Positions 10,865 through 64,000 of a stretch of DNA of 64,000 nt are shown here, piece after piece. A program made the position numbers and the translations under genes. Position 1 is the first letter of the stretch, and each line of letters starts with the position of its first letter. The DNA is from Rhinolophus ferrumequinum. Its lineage: Eukaryota; Chordata; Mammalia; Chiroptera; Rhinolophidae. The notes under the pieces were generated by a model, which worked only from the letters and a program-made list of their open reading frames with translations, searched no databases and had not been told where the DNA came from. Location of the stretch: the NCBI RefSeq assembly GCF_004115265.2, contig NC_046288.1, positions 38,188,612 through 38,252,611 of the forward strand, in the 5' to 3' direction.

Positions 10865-11440
10865 TCTTCACAGAGGTTTCTACTTTGTGCAGTGAACTGT
10901 GGTAGGTGCTGGGTAGCATACAAAAGTGATTAAAAAAAAAGGTCTCAGCCTTCCAGATTTCAAACTAGTAGCATGAAAAAAGACAGGGACATAAACGAGG
11001 GGCTCACAATACATACAGGAGGGAAAGAACCCATGTATGGGATGGGGATGAGAATGAACTTTGGACAATTTCATAGAGGAGACAGTATTTGAGTATTTTC
11101 AGTTGACATTTAGAGTATAGGGTACATTTTAAAGGTAATTTTCCATGCATTGGGAACAGAATAAAGCAGTTAGGAAATGAAGGGTTTAGAAATCATAAGG
11201 AAAATTCTGGAATTTCAAATAGTCCAGTTTGATGAAAGAAATGGGTAAGAGAATAATGAAAGATCTGGCTACAAAGGTAGGCTGCAGAGATGTTGAGGAA
11301 ATTGGATTTCATCTTGTGGTGGACACTAGATCTTTGAGCAGAGCAATAATGTGTGATTTTGAAGAAGATGGATTATTACTGGGAAAGTTCCTGAAATTAT
11401 GGGTGAGAGGAATATTCAAACACCATCCATAGTTCTGAAT
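10865..11440 (+). repeat. Ancient mammalian interspersed repeat, class not assigned
   Basis: Purine-rich text resembling a widespread ancient repeat: ggtaggtgctgggtagcata, then aaagatctggctacaaaggt and ggaaattggatttcatcttg, matching a familiar mammalian pattern of the type 'gagtttggattttattct'. Related stretches occur near 31000, 41800, 46650 and 51880. I do not assign the family. Confidence 0.4.
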
Positions 11441-11484
11441 GCATAATTAAAATGTATTTTTTCATTTATAAATTATATGGAATC

Positions 11485-11490
11485 TTTAAT
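11485..11490 (-). terminator. Possible HELQ poly(A) signal (ATTAAA)
   Basis: On the minus strand the variant signal ATTAAA lies about 55 bp past the HELQ stop codon. No canonical AATAAA is seen on that strand nearby. A longer 3' UTR using a more distant signal is equally possible. Confidence 0.3.
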
Positions 11491-11542
11491 AAAACATATG
11501 TACAATAAATAATTCATATATGAAAACGTTCATTAGATCGCT

Positions 11543-54938
<43,396 letters not shown>

Positions 54939-55097
54939 GGCAGGGGCCAAGGGCCCTGCCCGAAAGCCGTCCCCCGGGACCCAGTCGCCAAACCCCAGTG
55001 GAGGGGTGAGTGGAGGACAGGGCGCCAGCACTAAAAGGAGGAAAAACCGCTCGCCTCTCCATCCACCTTTGGGAAAGACCAAATTAATTGCTCTCGG

Positions 55098-55107
55098 ACC
55101 GGAAGCG
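55098..55107 (+). promoter_or_regulatory. ETS/GABPA-type motif 1
   Basis: ACCGGAAGCG matches the strong ETS core CCGGAAG. It lies between the two start codons, nearer HELQ. Confidence 0.55.
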
Positions 55108-55296
55108 GAGACCAGGCGCAGGAGCCCGCCTTCTTCTCATCCAATCCTACGTGTCGCGGGCTTGTGGCGTAACGAAGGTGAGAACGTGAACGTGCTGCGC
55201 AGGCACATTGAAACCCCCCCCCCCCCGCCCGCCCCCGGTACCCAGGGTTTGCTTGCGGAACCTTTGATTGGAGCACCCGGGCTAACAGGGGAGAAG

Positions 55297-55307
55297 CACC
55301 GGAAGGG
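55297..55307 (+). promoter_or_regulatory. ETS/GABPA-type motif 2
   Basis: CACCGGAAGGG lies about 50 bp before the MRPS18C start codon, a typical place for GABPA sites in mitoribosomal genes. Confidence 0.5.
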
Positions 55308-55355
55308 ACTTGTGAGGACGATTTAGGAAAAGGAAAGGAAAAGGAGCGAAGAACC

Positions 55356-59906
<4,551 letters not shown>

Positions 59907-59925
59907 ATTATTTAATGTTATCATC

Positions 59926-59931
59926 AATAAA
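59926..59931 (+). terminator. MRPS18C: MRPS18C poly(A) signal (AATAAA)
   Basis: AATAAA lies 20 bp past the stop codon, and a second one is at 59943-59948. One or both probably set a very short 3' UTR. Confidence 0.65.
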
Positions 59932-59959
59932 CTTATTTTTACAATAAATGGTTGGTGAC

Positions 59960-62064
59960 TCAAATTATAAGATTTAACAACCTTGAGAAAATTAATAGAC
60001 TAAATATTATCAAACCATAAAGTTTTTAATTAATATGAAATCTTATGAAGAGTGTTTCAGGAGTGAAAAAGTAGTGTTTCTTATTCATACCACTGAATGT
60101 TCATGAACTAAAACTATTATTTGAAATGTTGACACTCATTACATTTTACATAGATGAATTTAAAAATTGGTACTGTAGGATTGTCACTTACATCTGGTCC
60201 ACTAATAGGTCATACAATAATAGACCTCTGATAGTGGGATATAAAATATGGGGTGACTTGTATTGGGATTTAACTTTAGGTCCAGACTGTTCTATAAATG
60301 GTATTTTAGGGACATGGATGCAGGAAAGTGGAATGTTTGTATAATGTAAAAATCCACGAGACAGGCTGTGGACTTGAAACTGCTCAGGGAGATTTTCTAA
60401 CTAGCAAATAAGGTATTCCTGGCTAGGATTGTGGATCTTCCCTTTGTAGAAATGTTACATTGGATGGAGAGTGGTGCTGTCACAGGACCTAATCTGTCCT
60501 GAAACTGGTAATATACTTTAAATAAACTGATCCATAGGCAATCTATTATGTCATCTTATCTTACTCCAGTGATAAAACTGCCAAAAGATGGAAACTGGGG
60601 GAAATGTCCTATAAGGACTCTTGTCCTCCTTTTTATTGAATACCTGAAAGTTGGGCATCAAACTCAATCATGGAAGTTCAGCTGTGTACTAATAAGCTGA
60701 ACAAGCTTCCTATAACTGAAAGTTTAGTATTGATTTCTTCAAAGGAGATGGATCATTATGCTAAAGTATGAGCTAAATATTTTTGTACCTCTATAGCATT
60801 TTAGCAAATTGAACTTTGTATAGAAGGCATGACTTCAGTTTGAGTAAGTAGGTAAGCATCTTTGAAAAATCTCAAGCTGTTATGTAGAGAAGACACTTGC
60901 ATATGTTGGCTGCTTATTGCTTCTGCCATTCCCAGTTTAGCCTGTGTACCCAGTTTTCGTTTGTTGGTTTCATTTAGTCATTATGTAGTAAGTTCTGTGT
61001 GCTCTGGTGATGTTTGTGGTTATTTGAAAATTAGGGTTTAGGCTGACAACCTATTTCCTTCTACTCTTTGGAATACCACAGTGCTTCTTAGGTAACTAGT
61101 AAAAATCCCAGCAGAAACTCATTATTTGCACAAATCATCCCTGGTATTATGTGGGATTCATATGCACCCCATTGTGTAACTAATGCATGTTAACACACAG
61201 ATGATAGTTTGATGCTGGCTATGAATTTGCTCTATCACTTAGGAAATAACAGATGGAAGAGCAGTGGTCAAAGTGTGTGTTCAGCATTTCATCCAGTGAG
61301 TGAAACATGAAGGTTTCATGTGATGTGTACACTTCATGGAAAATTCTCTTATAGAAAAGACAAATACAAGAAATACAGCAAAAGCTCTTTTAGCCAACCT
61401 CCACTTAACCAACTCACTGGATTAAATGGGTTTTACATCCTTCCTAAAAATTGTACTGAAGCCCATGACTCTCCTACCTGTTGAGTTCTGCATTGTCAGC
61501 TATTTTGTACCCTAACCTGTTAGTTGTATTTGTTATTGTATTGATGAAGAATAATCATTAAAAAGAAAGTTCCTGTTGCAATAAAAACTAAATGCTTTGG
61601 AATGATAACAAAAATAGCTTTAAAAAATTAGTTGTTAAATTAGGTGTGGTTAGGACAACTGAGTAAGTTTGGGAGTGGGAGATTTATGATGTTTAGCATT
61701 TTATCTGGCAACCCTAGCCATAATATACTACTTATCATAACTTAAGGAGTAGGAATTGTAATGACTCAGAAAAAATTAAATACATTTTCATGCTAACTTT
61801 AGACTTCTTTCTTGTGTGAAAATAAGGCTAGTCTCTCCCAATTCTAAAGAATGCTGTACACGTTTAAAATATCTAGTTAAGCTTTTCCATCAACAGTTTA
61901 GTAAAAGGAGCAAAAAAAGGTTTTGGTTTTAAAATAAAAGCATATAATATGTTTAAAAGTACTTTATAAAATAAATGTACTAGAACTTTTTTATATAGGC
62001 TGAACATAGCAAAAACAATGGTTTTTACCCTTCAGCGAATCAAAAATCTTTGGGGCTAAAAGGA
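59960..62064. other. MRPS18C-ABRAXAS1 intergenic stretch and ABRAXAS1 3' UTR
   Basis: The two genes are convergent. No gene is seen. The text at about 61370-61560 (ctcttttagccaacctccac, ttaaccaactcactggatta) resembles a decayed Tigger-type DNA element, at low confidence. I see no clear poly(A) signal for ABRAXAS1 within 500 bp of its stop codon. Confidence 0.4.
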
Positions 62065-62498
62065 TCAAAATGTAGGAGACTGTGGATATTCACCAGAACC
62101 CTTCATTGTTTCAATCTCTTCATCTGTTTCTGGGCTGCTCGTGGATGCTTTTTCTTGGTTACTACTATCACTATCTGTTTTAGATGGCTTGTTTTGTGTC
62201 TCTAACAGCCGTGACTTCTTGAATTGCCACCTGTCATCTGTATCTAAAGCTTTACGCTTCAGCATCTGCAGTGCACTACTAGCTGGATTAGCTTCAGGAA
62301 TGTCAGTGTATTCTATCATTAAAGTCAGGTTGTCTACCACATTGAGGTGGTGGTTGGTATTACACCTACTTTTAGAAATATGCCTGTTTTTCAAGGAGAT
62401 AACACATGAATGAAGAAATTCACAGTCTGGAAAAAAGGTCTGTAAAGCTTGGCAAAGAAAAATGTTCTCCTGAGGATCTTTTTGGACATTCTTCTCTC
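62065..62498 (-). CDS. ABRAXAS1: ABRAXAS1 last coding exon (BRCA1-binding tail)
   Basis: ABRAXAS1 (Abraxas, FAM175A, CCDC98) is the scaffold of the BRCA1-A complex with BRCC36, RAP80, BRCC45 and MERIT40. That complex brings BRCA1 to ubiquitin-marked DNA breaks in the nucleus. This exon follows a TTTAG acceptor in phase 1 and encodes 144 more residues after the split arginine codon: [79 protein letters not shown] and the acidic [15 protein letters not shown]. It ends in SPTF and TGA; the serine of SPxF is the phosphosite bound by the BRCA1 BRCT repeats, and it is intact. Basic KRKALDTDD / KKSR text fits the nuclear localisation signal region. Confidence 0.95.
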
Positions 62499-62876
62499 CT
62501 AAACAAAATAAAATAACAGTTCAACATACAATATTTGTTCAACAAAGCTTTTATAATCTATTAGTAAAGTTGAGTCAAAAACACTAACAATTTTAACAAA
62601 TTATCCAAAGTGAGAAAAATGACATGCATAATCCCAAATTCCAACTCATACACCACAACATTCTGAGAAAATTAAAAGTTATATTCTTTAATATCAACAA
62701 TATAGTATAGCTATAATAGTACCATGTTCTTTGTTCAGTGGGATTTAAGAGTATTAATAAAACAATTACTTTTAATCTTAAAGTGGACAAATTCATCAGC
62801 TAGTGCAGATTGCTCATCTGTAATTCAAATCAATTTTTTAAGCAAAGAAAGTAGTGATGTATGAATTTTTACTTAC
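62499..62876 (-). other. ABRAXAS1 last intron
   Basis: A 378-bp AT-rich intron with GTAAGT donor and TTTAG acceptor; no repeat is recognised. Confidence 0.7.
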
Positions 62877-62991
62877 GTGCTGCTTGAATCTGTGCATGTT
62901 TTCTTTTTTTAATTTCTTGTTTTAATCTGTTTACATCCTTTAGTAGTTTCTCTACTGCTTGCTCACTGTGTTCTACTTTTTTGCATATACT
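62877..62991 (-). CDS. ABRAXAS1: ABRAXAS1 penultimate coding exon (coiled coil)
   Basis: Bounded by TTTGCAG and GTAAGT, phase 0 to 1. It encodes [20 protein letters not shown] and [18 protein letters not shown] plus one base. The charged heptad-like helix is the coiled coil by which Abraxas pairs with BRCC36. The MPN-like domain exons lie upstream, beyond position 64000. Confidence 0.95.
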
Positions 62992-64000
62992 CTGCAAAAT
63001 AAAATAATTTAAGGGCATAGATAAAATTCCAAGTTGTGTACTACAATACAGTCTAGGTTCACAAATAATATAAAATTCTTCATGGTACATAATATCAAAT
63101 ATTGCCTTTATAAAAATTTCAATTTTGCTATTTTTGGAGGAATTCAACAAGCACCTGTATGGTGCTTTATAGGTTATGAAATGCTTTCCAGATATATTAA
63201 CTGCACATTATACATAGCTTTATCATACCAGTTATTTCCTTGATAACACAGAGAAATAAATATTTAACTCACTTTGAAACAAAGAATACTGTACTATTTT
63301 GAGAGGTGCATAGTTACTGCAAACATTGAACATTAAAAAAAAGTGACATTTTACTGTTATGAAAGAATTTTCATACAGGAATTTCATTTAATTCCTATAA
63401 AAGAAACTACTTTTGAAAAGCAGACTAGCCTCATGTGTCCAGTTTGAAGTACTAACACCCTTTGACTCAGTGATTTCACTTTGGGTATGTATCAAAACTA
63501 TTTATATAGGATGACGTTTCTTAGAATATCAAATCAAAAGTAACTATCCAATTATAGGGTAATATTGTGTTTCCCCAAAAATAAGACCTAGCTGGACAAG
63601 CAGCTCTAATGCATCTTTTCGAGCATAAATTAATATTTTGGAGCAAAAATGAGTATAAGACCCGGTTGGGTCTTATACTCATTTTTGCTCCAAAAGACAC
63701 CTTAGAGCTGATTGTCTGGCTAGGTGTTATTTTCGGGGAAACATGGTAGGTTGTTATAGCCAGTTATAGTGGATACTTTTTAGGATGTCTGCTCAGCCAT
63801 TTCTATTGTTCACTCTGTCATAAGAGTTCACCAGTAATCCCTTCACCAACTTCACCTTAGCTGACCGAAGCAGGCATACTACATAGCAAACTGGCAAACC
63901 CGAAGCTCTTGAATAGAAGAGATCTAAATGCACGAGCTGTAGGCTGACCATTCTCTCATTGGCCAGTGGATGAATAAACAAAGATCTATAGATACTATGA
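62992..64000 (-). other. ABRAXAS1 intron, running off the right edge
   Basis: I looked for the preceding exon (human ...EMYASLQEELK) on the minus strand and did not find it, so it lies outside. The stretch holds a palindromic MITE at 63563-63748 and nothing else that I can name. Confidence 0.6.
63563..63748. mobile_element. Palindromic TA-flanked MITE, copy E
   Basis: The left edge is TA-ttgtgtttccccaaaaataa, gacctagctggacaagcagc. The right edge is gctgattgtctggctaggtg, ttattttcggggaaacatgg-TA. At 186 bp it is the shortest copy. The core is reduced to gacccggttgggtctta, so the two arms form an almost loop-free hairpin. Confidence 0.8.

Larger units (their letters stand above)
54939..55355. 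promoter_or_regulatory. Bidirectional HELQ / MRPS18C promoter
   Basis: The 417 bp between the two divergent start codons are GC- and CpG-rich with no TATA box at either side, as expected of a CpG-island housekeeping promoter. Two GABPA/ETS-type motifs occur, ACCGGAAGCG at 55098-55107 and CACCGGAAGGG at 55297-55307, and CCAAT at 55141-55145 with its reverse, ATTGG, at 55267-55271. A C-rich tract is at 55214-55237. ETS (NRF-2) control is common for mitochondrial ribosomal genes. Transcription starts are not located. Confidence 0.75.

Noticed and set aside
54939-55082. An upstream in-frame ATG extending HELQ by 48 codons (MVFPKGGWRG...)
   Set aside because: The extension has no likeness to HELQ N-termini, the internal ATG has a better context, and the region is the shared promoter.

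Overview
The window is nuclear DNA from a placental mammal, almost certainly a horseshoe-bat-type (rhinolophoid) bat. It holds spliced genes with GT-AG introns, MIR, L2, MLT1, MER20 and L1 fossils shared by placental mammals, and younger bat-type repeats. Two copies of a tRNA-derived SINE (9456-9765 and 20410-20726) match, from memory, the family seen in Rhinolophus and Hipposideros. The species cannot be fixed by eye.

Three protein-coding genes lie in the order known from human 4q21. (1) HELQ, a DNA-repair helicase, is on the minus strand from its start codon at 54938 to its stop at 11543. All 18 coding exons are present with matching phases and give an open frame of 1132 residues. (2) MRPS18C, a small-subunit mitoribosomal protein, is on the plus strand from 55356 to 59906 in six coding exons (143 residues). 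It starts head-to-head with HELQ across a 417-bp, GC-rich shared promoter with ETS and CCAAT motifs. (3) The last two exons of ABRAXAS1, the BRCA1-A complex scaffold, are on the minus strand (62065-62991) and end in the BRCA1-binding SPTF tail. The rest of that gene lies beyond the right edge.

Layout: 1-11.5 kb is intergenic DNA downstream of HELQ, dense in repeats (L1 3' end, two solo LTRs of one family in inverted orientation, an MLT1 LTR, another LTR, two palindromic DNA elements, a SINE, MIRs). From 11.5 to 54.9 kb is HELQ; its large introns hold a 5-kb internally deleted L1 (intron 14), an LTR with an attached primer-binding site (intron 15), an antisense L1 split by a 0.73-kb insert (intron 11), an old L1/HAL1 block with a tRNA SINE (intron 9) and more palindromic elements. 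From 55 to 60 kb is MRPS18C; 60-62 kb is intergenic; 62-63 kb is the ABRAXAS1 3' end, followed by intron to the edge.

HELQ and ABRAXAS1 both act in the response to DNA breaks and stalled forks. MRPS18C is functionally unrelated but shares the HELQ promoter, a common arrangement for housekeeping genes. I found no new multi-gene system. The observations most worth checking are a 12-residue in-frame tandem duplication in HELQ exon 12, a 61-bp duplication that gives MRPS18C exon 5 two complete splice acceptors of which only the distal one keeps the frame, and an LTR insertion whose one end lies just past the primer-binding site rather than at an LTR edge.
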